DNA of 17,910 nt. Source: Thermoplasmata archaeon. Its GTDB lineage: Archaea; Thermoplasmatota; Thermoplasmata; Thermoplasmatales; Thermoplasmataceae. Location of the stretch: NCBI GenBank assembly GCA_021833045.1, contig JAKBGP010000016.1, positions 1-17,910 on the forward strand, read 5' to 3'. Of the stretch, positions 1-7,481 are shown one piece after another. The position numbers and the translations under genes are program-made. The notes under the pieces were generated by a model. It did no database searches. It worked only from the letters and a program-made list of their open reading frames with translations, and had not been told where the DNA came from. Position 1 is the first letter of the stretch. Each line of letters starts with the position of its first letter.

Positions 1-120
1 GAGGCCGGGGAAATCATATACCATGATGAACTGCAGCCGGATCTGTGGGTAAGTGTTGGAAATGCAGAAACTTATGTGGAAAAAGTTAACACGACGTTTC
101 AGTACAGCAGAAAAATCTAA
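1..120 (+). CDS. C-terminal 39 residues of an upstream protein (partial)
   Basis: Frame 1 is open from the window edge to a TAA at 118-120 and encodes 39 residues ending in QYSRKI. The segment is mixed hydrophilic/hydrophobic with no membrane segment or recognisable motif, so I cannot name the family. Its G+C (51 of 120 bases) is higher than that of the cluster downstream, which suggests it belongs to the resident chromosome and marks the left border of the island. The reading frame is clear; the function is unknown because most of the gene lies outside the window. Confidence 0.6.
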   Translation, partial: EAGEIIYHDELQPDLWVSVGNAETYVEKVNTTFQYSRKI

Positions 121-595
121 TTATATGAAGGATAAGTTATCTGTCACTTATTCATTCAACATAGATATGGAATAATGTCTTTCATTCTAACTTAGAAAAA
201 TGGTTGATGACACAAGAATCTCAGAATGTGAATTGACTTATATCAATGGGCCATCATATATAAAAATCACCCACAGACTTTATGACTCCAGCTCCATAAA
301 ATTATAAGAATTGTGAAAGATTTGGTTTCCAGTTTCTTGGATGAGGAGAGGAGAAAACTCAAGGTTATGATGGAAATCAAGTTTGAAATCTTCTTTATGT
401 TGTTAAGTGTAGGTTTTTATAACTAAAGTTATTATATAATATGTGATTTCTCACACTACACAATAAAGTCGCAAGCGGTGATATTTAGAAAATTAAGTTA
501 CTGTAAGGGTGGTCGAATACAAGGGTTAGTTAAGTTCAAACAGTTCAGCAGCACTTTATCCAATCAACTTGTTGGACAACTAGGAAGGCGATAAA
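121..595. other. Gene-poor left flank with possible ORF relics
   Basis: No convincing gene is present in these 475 bases. Two short open stretches exist: ATG at 200 to TAA at 307 (35 codons), and GTG at 313 to TAA at 426 (37 codons, with a charged then hydrophobic helix-like product). Neither has a clear Shine-Dalgarno site, and both could be eroded gene fragments. An A/T-rich TATA-like element lies at 431-440. The last 130 bases appear to be the untranslated leader of the ankyrin-GTPase gene. A short imperfect hairpin (GTTG/CAAC, about 571-580) lies just before its ribosome binding site. I see no tRNA, CRISPR or complete mobile element. Confidence 0.4.
431..440 (+). promoter_or_regulatory. 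Putative TATA box for the ankyrin-GTPase gene
   Basis: ATTATATAAT is the best archaeal TATA-box match upstream of the gene starting at 596. A start of transcription about 25 nt downstream would give a leader of roughly 130 nt that contains the GGAAGG ribosome binding site. No clear purine-rich BRE was recognised, so this is a candidate only. Confidence 0.3.
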
Positions 596-2233
596 ATGAA
601 GTCTATCGATAAAAAATTTATAAAGGCAGTAAAAGACGATAACGTAAAAGAGGCATCCGAGCTCATCAAAAACGGTGCTGACGTAAATGCATTTGACATA
701 CGCGGCAAGATGCCAATAGACTATGCCGTGATCAATGGAAAACTTGACGTTCTGGAGTTATTGGCAGAAAACGGTGCTGACTTAAATGCAAAAGACGCAT
801 CAGGCGAGATGCCAATGTTATATGCCGTGAAGAATAAAAATCCTACTATTTTGAAGTGGTTGGCTGAAAACGGTGCTGACGTAAATGCAACAGATGGAAC
901 TGGCCGAACATCGATGCACAAAGCTGTTTACCTAAATCTTGTTGCTGTGAAGTTACTTTCTGAAATTGGTGCTGACTTAAATGCAAAAGATAAAGGTGGC
1001 TGGACGCCTATGCACTTTGCTGTCTTCAGAGGAGATCTTGATGTTGTGAAGTATCTTGCAGAGAATGGTGCTGACGTAAATGTAGTAGCTAAGAATGGCA
1101 GGACACCAATTGACATTGCTGTGGATAAGGGATTCACTTCAATTGTGGATTATCTGAATAAGGTCGGTTCTGGTATAAATTCAAAAAAACAAAAAAATAT
1201 TTCTCAGAATAAAAATAATGAAACTATCAAAAAAAATACCAGTGGTATAGAAACAATTAAAAAATCAGGTGAAAAAAGAGATCAAGACAAACAATCTATT
1301 GCAGGAACCAAAGGTAATATGCTTACTGGCAATGGAAACAATTATCAGGATCTAATTGAAACAGACACAGGCATTGTTGGAATATCAAGTGCAGGCAAAA
1401 CGGTCTTTCTCTCCTTGCTTGATCTATACATGAGCAATCATGAAAGGGAAATGAATCTAAGCTGGAACATAAAGGGAAACGTGACAACTATAAGATCCCA
1501 TCAAAAAATGATACTTTCAGGGGAATTCCCACTGGGAACCATAAGTGGATCACGTGAAAGATATTCCTTCACAATCATAAACAAAACGGATAGATCTGTG
1601 ATTACTTCCACGATCACAGATATACCTGGTGAAGAGGTGATGGGCCCTGACATTGCAGAATCTGCATATGATGTGAATAAATTCATAAATTATCTCACAG
1701 AAAACAATCTCTCCTATCTACTCAACTGTAAATCACTCATATTCATAATACCCGCAAAGAACCTAATATCAGAAACTGAATCAAATATTGTTCAGCGATG
1801 GAATCGCAACCCAAGAGAGATAAGTTTTGCTTACAGGGATTTTTTCAACAACCTCATGAATGCAAGGGATGCAATCCTTCATAGACAGAAAAATGGCAAA
1901 TTGCATGGAGTATTAAGAAAAACAAAAAAAATACCAATCTTGATTGTAGTATCTCAATGGGATATTGTAAAGGCGTTGTTTAAAAACAGCACAACTTCAG
2001 AGGAATTCGTCATGCAACGCATGAGGGAGTTTTATAACTCTTTCACTGATAAGGCAGATAATGAAAAGATCAGTTACGAGATCATGGGAATAGGAATACA
2101 GTCGCACACAGTTCAGGTAGAAGGTATCACCACCTTTCTTCCATCTCTCCAGGACGGAGATCCACAATATATAGGAATTCGTGATATCATAGATTGGATA
2201 ATCAAGAATAATAACAGTAAAAATAGAAAATAA
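596..2233 (+). CDS. Ankyrin-repeat / P-loop GTPase fusion protein
   Basis: A 545-residue predicted signalling GTPase. Residues about 1-190 hold five to six ankyrin repeats (recurring NGADVNA, then T-P-M/I-H-x-A) for protein binding. A Lys/Asn/Ser-rich linker (190-250) follows. The C-terminal domain carries a P-loop GISSAGKT (262-269), a G3 motif DIPGE (342-346) and a G4-like SQWD (453-456), a layout like the TRAFAC 'DO-GTPase' families predicted in prokaryotic conflict systems. There is no signal peptide or membrane segment, so it should be cytoplasmic. The start is ATG 596, with GGAAGG at 583-588. It lies outside the main cluster, 442 bases upstream, but its GTPase domain is a close paralogue of the one at 8749-11244, with long identical stretches. 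The GTPase call is firm at fold level; target and role are inferred. The adenine/guanine specificity rests on the G4-like Asp alone. Confidence 0.82.
   Translation: MKSIDKKFIKAVKDDNVKEASELIKNGADVNAFDIRGKMPIDYAVINGKLDVLELLAENGADLNAKDASGEMPMLYAVKNKNPTILKWLAENGADVNATDGTGRTSMHKAVYLNLVAVKLLSEIGADLNAKDKGGWTPMHFAVFRGDLDVVKYLAENGADVNVVAKNGRTPIDIAVDKGFTSIVDYLNKVGSGINSKKQKNISQNKNNETIKKNTSGIETIKKSGEKRDQDKQSIAGTKGNMLTGNGNNYQDLIETDTGIVGISSAGKTVFLSLLDLYMSNHEREMNLSWNIKGNVTTIRSHQKMILSGEFPLGTISGSRERYSFTIINKTDRSVITSTITDIPGEEVMGPDIAESAYDVNKFINYLTENNLSYLLNCKSLIFIIPAKNLISETESNIVQRWNRNPREISFAYRDFFNNLMNARDAILHRQKNGKLHGVLRKTKKIPILIVVSQWDIVKALFKNSTTSEEFVMQRMREFYNSFTDKADNEKISYEIMGIGIQSHTVQVEGITTFLPSLQDGDPQYIGIRDIIDWIIKNNNSKNRK
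674..1085 (+). repeat. DNA-level ankyrin repeat array (five copies)
   Basis: The 9-mer GGTGCTGAC, followed by (G/T)TAAATG, recurs at 674, 773, 872, 968 and 1067. The spacing is 99, 99, 96 and 99 bases, that is 33 or 32 codons per unit. The first three copies extend to a shared core of about 20 bases. Conservation at silent positions shows the repeats were amplified or homogenised fairly recently. Confidence 0.85.
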
Positions 2234-2491
2234 TCATGGAAAATAGACAGAAAAAGGTTTAGAAAGTTCAATTTTGCAAGGAAATATGGGGGTCATGAAA
2301 AAGTTCTTCTGAACACGGCTCCATGACAATGATGCCGTGAGAACAGGAGATGCGAGCGGTAATTACATAACTATAGAGGTCGTTAGTTAGACTGACTGAA
2401 CTTCGCTCGTCCAACTACTTTAGAAAATGATGAATAGAAGTTAAATTCCACCAAATACAAATTATATAACCTTAAGAAAGTAGCACTCCAT

Positions 2492-2578
2492 ATGTATAAA
2501 CATAAACACTGCATTAGGATTATTTCGGATTCAAAAAGATCAAATGGCCAGATAATATTACACGCACATTTGTGTTAA
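2492..2578 (+). CDS. Candidate leaderless 28-residue microprotein
   Basis: A short ORF begins at ATG 2492, with a TATA-like element centred about 27 nt upstream (2459-2469), the geometry expected for a leaderless archaeal transcript. The product is basic and carries His4, His6 and Cys7 near the N-terminus and His24, His26 and Cys28 at the C-terminus, which could in principle ligand a metal. No homology is recognised, and an ORF this short occurs easily by chance. Treat it as a weak candidate. Confidence 0.15.
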   Translation: MYKHKHCIRIISDSKRSNGQIILHAHLC

Positions 2579-2646
2579 GTATTAAGCTATGTTTTAGTTG
2601 TTTAAAGAAAATATCTGGATAAAATAACTTTTCTCCAAATTGGAAA

Positions 2647-2656
2647 ATATTATATA
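2647..2656 (+). promoter_or_regulatory. TATA box of the main cluster (leaderless start at 2676)
   Basis: ATATTATATA is centred about 24 nt upstream of ATG 2676, which places the transcription start at or within a few bases of the codon. No convincing Shine-Dalgarno precedes this ATG, whereas most internal genes of the cluster have one. This supports a leaderless first gene and an operon promoter here. Confidence 0.6.
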
Positions 2657-2675
2657 CTTCCAAAGGTTATGATTA

Positions 2676-3185
2676 ATGAGTATGTACATGATTGAATTCA
2701 CTTATAGTCATGAAAATGAACGTAAGCGCATTGAATACCTAATCTCACGATTAAAGACAAATGTCCGTAAAATGAGTACATATACTTTTGTTGTTGATGA
2801 TCAATCATATGAAATGATAAAAAAAGAACTTCAGGAAAAATTCCCAGAAGAATCTGTCTCCATATTCAAAGTTGAAGAGCTTGGCTTCCAGCGGAAAGAC
2901 ATCAGTATAGACTCTATTATAGAAACAGGTAAACTCGAGAGCGAGGTGATTAGTTTCATGAATTACCTCATTTCAAAAAAGAGGGGAGTGTTTGAAGACC
3001 AGGCATCATCAGGGTCATCCAATTATAGATTATACACCCGTAAAGGCCTCATATGGATCAAATTCTCGACAATTGGGAAAGAAAATTGCAAACTCCAGAT
3101 CGTTTTTGACGGGCCTGAGGATGCAGTAAAGAGCTTGAAAGAGGAATTTATGAAAGAGATTGAGATGTTTCTGGGGTTAAGGTGA
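2676..3185 (+). CDS. Uncharacterised 169-residue protein, first gene of the cluster
   Basis: I do not recognise a family. The protein is soluble, with no signal or membrane segment. By eye the N-terminal half alternates strand and helix (strand about 4-9, helix 13-27, strand 34-40, helix 44-55, strand 60-66), which would suit a small ferredoxin-like alpha/beta domain. The C-terminal half reads as a helix (88-100), three strands (116-143) and a final amphipathic helix (147-165). The start at ATG 2676 is favoured by the TATA box about 24 nt upstream. The stop at 3183-3185 overlaps the Shine-Dalgarno of the next gene, whose ATG lies 4 bases on, so the two are probably co-translated and may interact. 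It may be an adaptor or regulator of the ESCRT-like module; this is inference from position only. Confidence 0.75.
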   Translation: MSMYMIEFTYSHENERKRIEYLISRLKTNVRKMSTYTFVVDDQSYEMIKKELQEKFPEESVSIFKVEELGFQRKDISIDSIIETGKLESEVISFMNYLISKKRGVFEDQASSGSSNYRLYTRKGLIWIKFSTIGKENCKLQIVFDGPEDAVKSLKEEFMKEIEMFLGLR

Positions 3186-3189
3186 CGAA

Positions 3190-4965
3190 ATGACTGATAT
3201 CGATTGTATGGCACTACTGGATAAAACTCTCATAATGTATGACGATTTGAGGGAATTCAAAAGGATGAGTCTAGATCGAAAACTTGAGAAATTCAACGAA
3301 CTCAAAAGAAACAGGGAAATATATAAAGAAAATTGTATGATCAAAGAAAGAAACAGGGAAGACGGGATATACCACCTTGGGCAGTTTGATATAGCAATGT
3401 GCAAGATAGCTGCAAGCCTTTTTTACGAAAAGGAAGAAGCCAAACTCGAAAGAAACTATGAGATTAAAAGCATCATTGAATATTTCACACAGGATGAAAT
3501 AGACTCCGTTATTGCACTTGATTATTACTCAAACATTGAAAATATGGCTCCAAATGAAATTGCAAATGCTATTTACTCTAAACAGGGCGAAATATACATT
3601 ATAATTAACGAATGGTTCGGAACTCAGAATGAAAGATTCCTTGATCTGGTAAATAGAAATTACGGTGAACAGGGAAATGCCTTAGTATCTATACTCAAGG
3701 CGCTTTATACAAACAGGTTTAAGAGAATTAGCGAGGGTGTAATAGAATATATAAGGTCACACCCGGACGCTGCAGGAAAAATATTCATGGAATATGGGGA
3801 TGTCATAAATCAAATTCAGGAAACAAATGTAAAAACCCAAACTATATCAGAAAGCGTTGAAAACGTTTTGGTAAATTATTCCGATGCTGATAGGAATGTT
3901 GCCATTAGTAAATTAAGTTCCAATTTAAGTGAACTTGAAGCGCAGATCAACTTGCTTCTCACTTCTTCATCAAAAACAAAGGACCCAAAGTCGAAACTTC
4001 TTCTGGAAACACAACTCAATGAGTTGAGTTTATCAAAAGACAAAATATTGGTAGAAAAAAGGAAGCTCCTTGAAAAAGACATCCTTTCTGAGATGAAATC
4101 AGAAAATCCTTCAAAACAGGAGTTTCTGAAATCATTGAAGGGTATTTCTAAGCAAGATATTAGAAGTGATACAATGCGTTTCACCGGTAGACTCAGGAAA
4201 AATATTGAGTTTGCCCTGGAGAACAATCCCGAATTTAAAATTAGAACACATAAAAATGAAGTAATAACCGTAAAATCCAGCAAAGATTGGTCAGTGAAAT
4301 CATATCCGTTTGATATCCTTTATGCCCCTGAATCTGATATACCACCATATGGAACATTCATTTCATATACTTTTAAGAACCGGCACTTCATTGGAAGCGA
4401 CTTAAAGTTAATATTGAAGGCAGTATATTATGTTCATAGCACTGCCCTTTACAGGGAAGGAGAAGACACACATCCTATGAATGTCAACGATTTCGTAGAA
4501 GCATTTGAGACTCTCAGAGATGGGGATGGAACTTCAGAAGTTATAGTATTTGCCTCACCTGTTGGTTTCTCTGAGGATCTTCTTTCATATATTAATCCAA
4601 AGGATGGGAAGAATAGTTTTTCCCAGACAAACGTTTCAATAGTGCTGATCGATTTGAAGAAATCCTCTGTGCTCTATAATCCTGCAGATTCACTTGCTTC
4701 TTCTTTCTCATCATTATTTGAGTTCGAAACTCCTGATGAAAAAATTAAACGAATTAAAGATTGCATTGATGAACTTTCAATGTCCACCGATACTTGTCAT
4801 ATACTTGAGATATCGGAAAGAGTATCATCACCTCTTGAAGAAGTGATGATAATACTTCGAGAACTTCAAAGCCGAGGGTATGGACAAATAATAAGGCCAA
4901 AAAACGTAGATAGCGGAAACATTGACAGCGTTATGTTTTCAGTAAACAAAGAAAGGGGGAAGTAA
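3190..4965 (+). CDS. Uncharacterised 591-residue protein with coiled coil and probable C-terminal winged helix
   Basis: I do not recognise the full-length protein. Residues 1-230 are mostly charged helix. About 235-305 read as a coiled coil (regular Leu/Ile spacing in a Lys/Glu/Ser-rich stretch). About 345-510 form an alpha/beta domain with strand-like hydrophobic runs (VIVFASPVGF at 451-460 and VSIVLIDL at 482-489). Residues about 515-590 resemble a winged helix: two helices, then a recognition-type helix (LEEVMIILRELQSRGY) and a hairpin. Winged helices occur in DNA-binding proteins but also in ESCRT-II subunits and in CdvB C-termini, so an ESCRT-binding or bridging role is possible given the neighbours. 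No membrane segment. Start ATG 3190 with AAGGTGA at 3179-3185. The next gene begins 4 bases after the stop. Gene reality is firm; function is open. Confidence 0.8.
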   Translation: MTDIDCMALLDKTLIMYDDLREFKRMSLDRKLEKFNELKRNREIYKENCMIKERNREDGIYHLGQFDIAMCKIAASLFYEKEEAKLERNYEIKSIIEYFTQDEIDSVIALDYYSNIENMAPNEIANAIYSKQGEIYIIINEWFGTQNERFLDLVNRNYGEQGNALVSILKALYTNRFKRISEGVIEYIRSHPDAAGKIFMEYGDVINQIQETNVKTQTISESVENVLVNYSDADRNVAISKLSSNLSELEAQINLLLTSSSKTKDPKSKLLLETQLNELSLSKDKILVEKRKLLEKDILSEMKSENPSKQEFLKSLKGISKQDIRSDTMRFTGRLRKNIEFALENNPEFKIRTHKNEVITVKSSKDWSVKSYPFDILYAPESDIPPYGTFISYTFKNRHFIGSDLKLILKAVYYVHSTALYREGEDTHPMNVNDFVEAFETLRDGDGTSEVIVFASPVGFSEDLLSYINPKDGKNSFSQTNVSIVLIDLKKSSVLYNPADSLASSFSSLFEFETPDEKIKRIKDCIDELSMSTDTCHILEISERVSSPLEEVMIILRELQSRGYGQIIRPKNVDSGNIDSVMFSVNKERGK

Positions 4966-4969
4966 AACT

Positions 4970-5581
4970 ATGTTTGAAAATATGAAAAACAGAAAAGAGA
5001 AAAAAATGAAAGAGAAGCGTCTGAATGAACTCAGTGCAATGAAAAGTGCAAAGATAGATGAAAAGTACCATTCTGAGTCAGAGTCTAGAAGGAAGAGAAG
5101 GGAGATAGAGGAATTTACCAGGAAAATAAATGATAACCAGAAGAAATATTTAACTGCATCTGAAGTTGAGCTTCCACAACTTATAAGAGACACTGCAAGG
5201 AACAAGAGAATGTTAAACAAAAGGGAAATACTTGTTCAAAAATTTGAACTTGATTTAGAAATTGCAGATCATGACATTCAACTACTCGAAGTTGAAATGC
5301 ATGATGTGAAATATGGAACGACCAATGAATCTCAGAAAGAAAGAGATAAATACACTGAGAAGAGAAGGAATCTCATGGAAAGATTAGATCAAGTCATTGG
5401 TCAAGTCAAAGCAGCTGATGATGATTTTAAAGATCTCTCATCTTCGGACGAGGAAAGGAAAGAAATGGAATATGCGAGAAAGCTAAGGGCAAGTGGATTG
5501 AATCCATCAGATAGCGATCTTGATTCATCTTCCAAGTCTGGTTCTGAAAAAGATGAAAACAGTAAATCGGACAATTACTGA
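4970..5581 (+). CDS. Charged helical protein, possible second ESCRT-III-like subunit
   Basis: A 203-residue protein that is almost entirely helical and highly charged. The first 45 residues are strongly basic (many Lys/Arg), about 65-150 form long heptad-like helices, and 156-203 are acidic and Ser/Asp-rich. A basic N-terminal helix, a helical core and an acidic flexible tail are the general build of ESCRT-III subunits. The size also fits (about 200-240 residues). A segment near 165-177 (EMEYARKLRASGL) is loosely like a MIT-interacting motif but lacks the last leucine position. Start ATG 4970 with AGGGGGA just upstream. It lies directly before a MIT-bearing AAA ATPase. It could equally be an unrelated coiled-coil scaffold. 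The gene is secure; the ESCRT-III reading is tentative. Confidence 0.7.
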   Translation: MFENMKNRKEKKMKEKRLNELSAMKSAKIDEKYHSESESRRKRREIEEFTRKINDNQKKYLTASEVELPQLIRDTARNKRMLNKREILVQKFELDLEIADHDIQLLEVEMHDVKYGTTNESQKERDKYTEKRRNLMERLDQVIGQVKAADDDFKDLSSSDEERKEMEYARKLRASGLNPSDSDLDSSSKSGSEKDENSKSDNY

Positions 5582-5604
5582 ATATAATGTGAGGTGGAAT
5601 AAAG

Positions 5605-6798
5605 TTGCCTGATCCTTCAATTATTTTGGGCCTAGTAAGAAAAAATGCAGGGGAAGAAAAGGTGCTTGAAGAAAAGGGGGATTTCGATGGTGCGATCCAG
5701 AAATCTCAAGAATGTATAAGATTACTTAAAATGCTTGCAGATATGGAACCAGGATATCAATCCATTACGGCTGAAAACCTAAAAGCATGGCAGACTAGAG
5801 TGGAAAAGCTTAAGAAAAAATATAGCGAAGGGAAGAAAAACATTAACAATAGCAGTTACCCCTCCAGCAAAGGAGGTGTCACTGATGTTTATGATGAAGA
5901 AATAAGGCGTACAATTCTTGGCCTTATCCATATGGGAAATGACAAATTAACATGGAATGGCATAGGTGGAATGGAGGAAGAAAAGAAGTTAATCAAGAAA
6001 ATTGAATTCTTTCAAACAGCAACCCCACCTGGAAACGTACAAATCTTCAGCGGGCAGAAGAACCTACTTCTTTATGGCCCCCCGGGAACTGGAAAAACAA
6101 TTCTGGCAAGGGTTGTTGCCTCAAATATAAAGGCAACATTTTTCAATGCTCCCTATGATAAACTTGTATCCAGATATGTAGGCGATTCATCAAGACTAGT
6201 CTCAAAACTTTTTCAGATCGCCAGGGAAAAAGCTCCTTCTGTAATATTTCTGGACGATGTAGAATCTCTTTTGCTCAGCAGGGACAAATATGAAAAATCC
6301 AATGAAAGTGGCGTTCTGACTACATTCTTAACATCTATTGACGGTCTTGAGAAATCGGACAAGAATGTCCTCCTGATTGCAGCAACCAATAAGCCTTGGA
6401 TGCTGGATGAAGCAATCCTTTCAAGATTTTACCACAGGGTTTACGTTCCATTACCTGATGCTGCAGCAAGAGAAAAAATAATCCAGATTGGAATAAATGG
6501 CAAGGGTCTCAAATATGATGGGGATTATTGGGAATTGGCCAAAGATTTGGAAGGGTTTTCCGGAAGGGAGATCTCACTTGCCTGTGAAAACGCAATTATG
6601 CAAATGCTTGAAAGGGCAAATCCAAACATTTATGAGAAAATTGATCATATAAAAGACATGTCTGAAATAAAGAGGATGGTTTACAAAGTTCTTCCTGTAT
6701 CAAAGGATGAGATGAAAGATTCATTCAAATCGATTAAAAAATCCGTATCAAGGGAAAGCATAGGCCAATTTGAGAGGTGGAAGGCCGAAAAAGGATAA
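5605..6798 (+). CDS. Vps4/CdvC-like AAA ATPase with MIT-like domain; Walker B is DD, not DE
   Basis: A 397-residue Vps4-family AAA ATPase, expected to remodel or disassemble ESCRT-III filaments. Residues about 8-75 match the three-helix MIT pattern (repeated small-residue and Leu positions ending in R-x-E-x-L-K). A linker follows, then the AAA domain: Walker A GPPGTGKT (158-165), pore loop SRYVGD (189-194), Walker B VIFLDD (213-218), sensor 1 ATNKPW with Asn262, and a sensor-2 region GFSGRE (317-322). The C-terminal helix (SFKSIKKSV...FERW, 373-392) is the Vps4/katanin type. Oddities: the catalytic Walker B Glu is Asp218, and the arginine-finger segment reads LSRF (272-275), with fewer arginines than Vps4. 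Weak or specialised hydrolysis is possible. The start is TTG 5605, set by GAGGTGG at 5591-5597; the first Met would remove most of the MIT domain. Confidence 0.88.
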   Translation: MPDPSIILGLVRKNAGEEKVLEEKGDFDGAIQKSQECIRLLKMLADMEPGYQSITAENLKAWQTRVEKLKKKYSEGKKNINNSSYPSSKGGVTDVYDEEIRRTILGLIHMGNDKLTWNGIGGMEEEKKLIKKIEFFQTATPPGNVQIFSGQKNLLLYGPPGTGKTILARVVASNIKATFFNAPYDKLVSRYVGDSSRLVSKLFQIAREKAPSVIFLDDVESLLLSRDKYEKSNESGVLTTFLTSIDGLEKSDKNVLLIAATNKPWMLDEAILSRFYHRVYVPLPDAAAREKIIQIGINGKGLKYDGDYWELAKDLEGFSGREISLACENAIMQMLERANPNIYEKIDHIKDMSEIKRMVYKVLPVSKDEMKDSFKSIKKSVSRESIGQFERWKAEKG

Positions 6799-6820
6799 TC
6801 CTTCAAGGGAGTGTATAAAA

Positions 6821-7471
6821 ATGTTTGGAGGTAAAGGGCGAAGCAAAAAAATGGACGAAAAATATTACAACGCACTATCCATGATAAGACAGTTTGTGAA
6901 CAAAATTGATGGCATGAACAGGGATCTGAATGGATACATAAATGAATACAGGAAGAACTCAATTGAAGCTGAAAAAAAAGGTCTCCAGGACAGGGCGCAG
7001 AAATTTGTGAAAAACATGGTATTATTGCAGAAGCGTGTTAATATATTTCTTGAACTCAAATACCAGATGCTGGATATGGAAATACAGTTGAAAAGCGGAC
7101 AGACAATGTCAAAATTCTCTGAAGTAGGCATAAACTTCAGCAAGGCTTTACAGGACAAGAGACTGACAGCTATATTTGATCCAAAATTTCAGGGCCAACT
7201 TGCAAAAATAATGGATGAACAGTCGGAAAACGTTGACAAAATGAGCCAGATGATTCAGGCACTTGATACTGTAGTATCTTCCGGCGTAGGAGTTTCTGAA
7301 GATGAGATTAATGATCAGTATATGAATGTCAAAGAAGAGGCAGGGGTCATGAGCAAATCTAATGCCGAAACTTCACCAATTTTCGAAACAAGCAGTAAAA
7401 CTCCATCCAAAACTGATGAACTTGACAAGCAGATAGAAGATAATTTGAGGAGACTTTCCGAAAGGAAATAG
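6821..7471 (+). CDS. ESCRT-III / CdvB-like (Snf7-type) protein with C-terminal MIM1-like motif
   Basis: A 216-residue protein with the build of ESCRT-III. It has a short glycine/basic N-terminus (MFGGKGRSKK), a long helical hairpin (about 13-95) and further helices to about 150. A flexible tail (155-200) leads to a last helix. That helix, DKQIEDNLRRLS (202-213), fits the MIM1 consensus (D/E)xxLxxRLxxL(K/R) with Asp202, Ile205, Leu209 and Leu212, so it should dock on MIT domains. The two MIT-like AAA ATPases flank it on both sides. ESCRT-III proteins polymerise on membranes and drive scission. I place the start at ATG 6821, with AAGGGAG at 6805-6811; an in-frame ATG at 6770 would overlap the upstream gene by 29 bases and lacks a site. 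The family call rests on pattern and context, not on a search. Confidence 0.75.
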   Translation: MFGGKGRSKKMDEKYYNALSMIRQFVNKIDGMNRDLNGYINEYRKNSIEAEKKGLQDRAQKFVKNMVLLQKRVNIFLELKYQMLDMEIQLKSGQTMSKFSEVGINFSKALQDKRLTAIFDPKFQGQLAKIMDEQSENVDKMSQMIQALDTVVSSGVGVSEDEINDQYMNVKEEAGVMSKSNAETSPIFETSSKTPSKTDELDKQIEDNLRRLSERK

Positions 7472-7481
7472 GTGACTGCAA

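Larger units (their letters stand above)
2234..2675. other. Gene-poor spacer between the ankyrin GTPase and the main cluster
   Basis: These 442 bases hold no gene I can defend. Short in-frame remnants can be read around 2260-2330 and 2330-2390, but they are broken by stops and too short to assign. A TATA-like element (AAATTATATAA, about 2459-2469) sits about 27 nt upstream of an ATG at 2492 that opens a 28-codon ORF ending at 2578. The final 30 bases contain the promoter of the cluster. The spacer could be the scar of an insertion or deletion that separated the first GTPase gene from the rest. I found no terminal inverted repeats or complete transposase. Confidence 0.4.

Noticed and set aside
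200..307. 35-codon ORF in the left spacer
   Set aside because: No ribosome binding site or well-placed TATA box, no recognisable motif; kept only as a possible relic in the spacer note.
721..1137. Minus-strand ORFs antisense to the ankyrin repeats
   Set aside because: They mirror the repeated DNA of the real plus-strand gene, have no ribosome binding site and give low-complexity products.
2234..2400. Insertion-sequence remnant in the spacer
   Set aside because: Short broken reading frames look relic-like, but I could not find terminal inverted repeats, target duplications or a recognisable transposase motif.
3876..4283. 135-codon minus-strand ORF
   Set aside because: It lies fully inside the 591-aa gene, its product is Ser/Leu/Phe-rich as expected for the reverse of a Lys/Glu-rich coiled coil, and it has no start signals.
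3190..4965. The 591-aa protein as CdvA
   Set aside because: CdvA is shorter and starts with a PRC-barrel-like domain; none is visible here, so the name is not justified.
6770..6820. Upstream ATG giving a 233-aa form of the ESCRT-III-like protein
   Set aside because: It would overlap the ATPase gene by 29 bases; the ATG at 6821 has a good Shine-Dalgarno and yields a typical ESCRT-III-like N-terminus.
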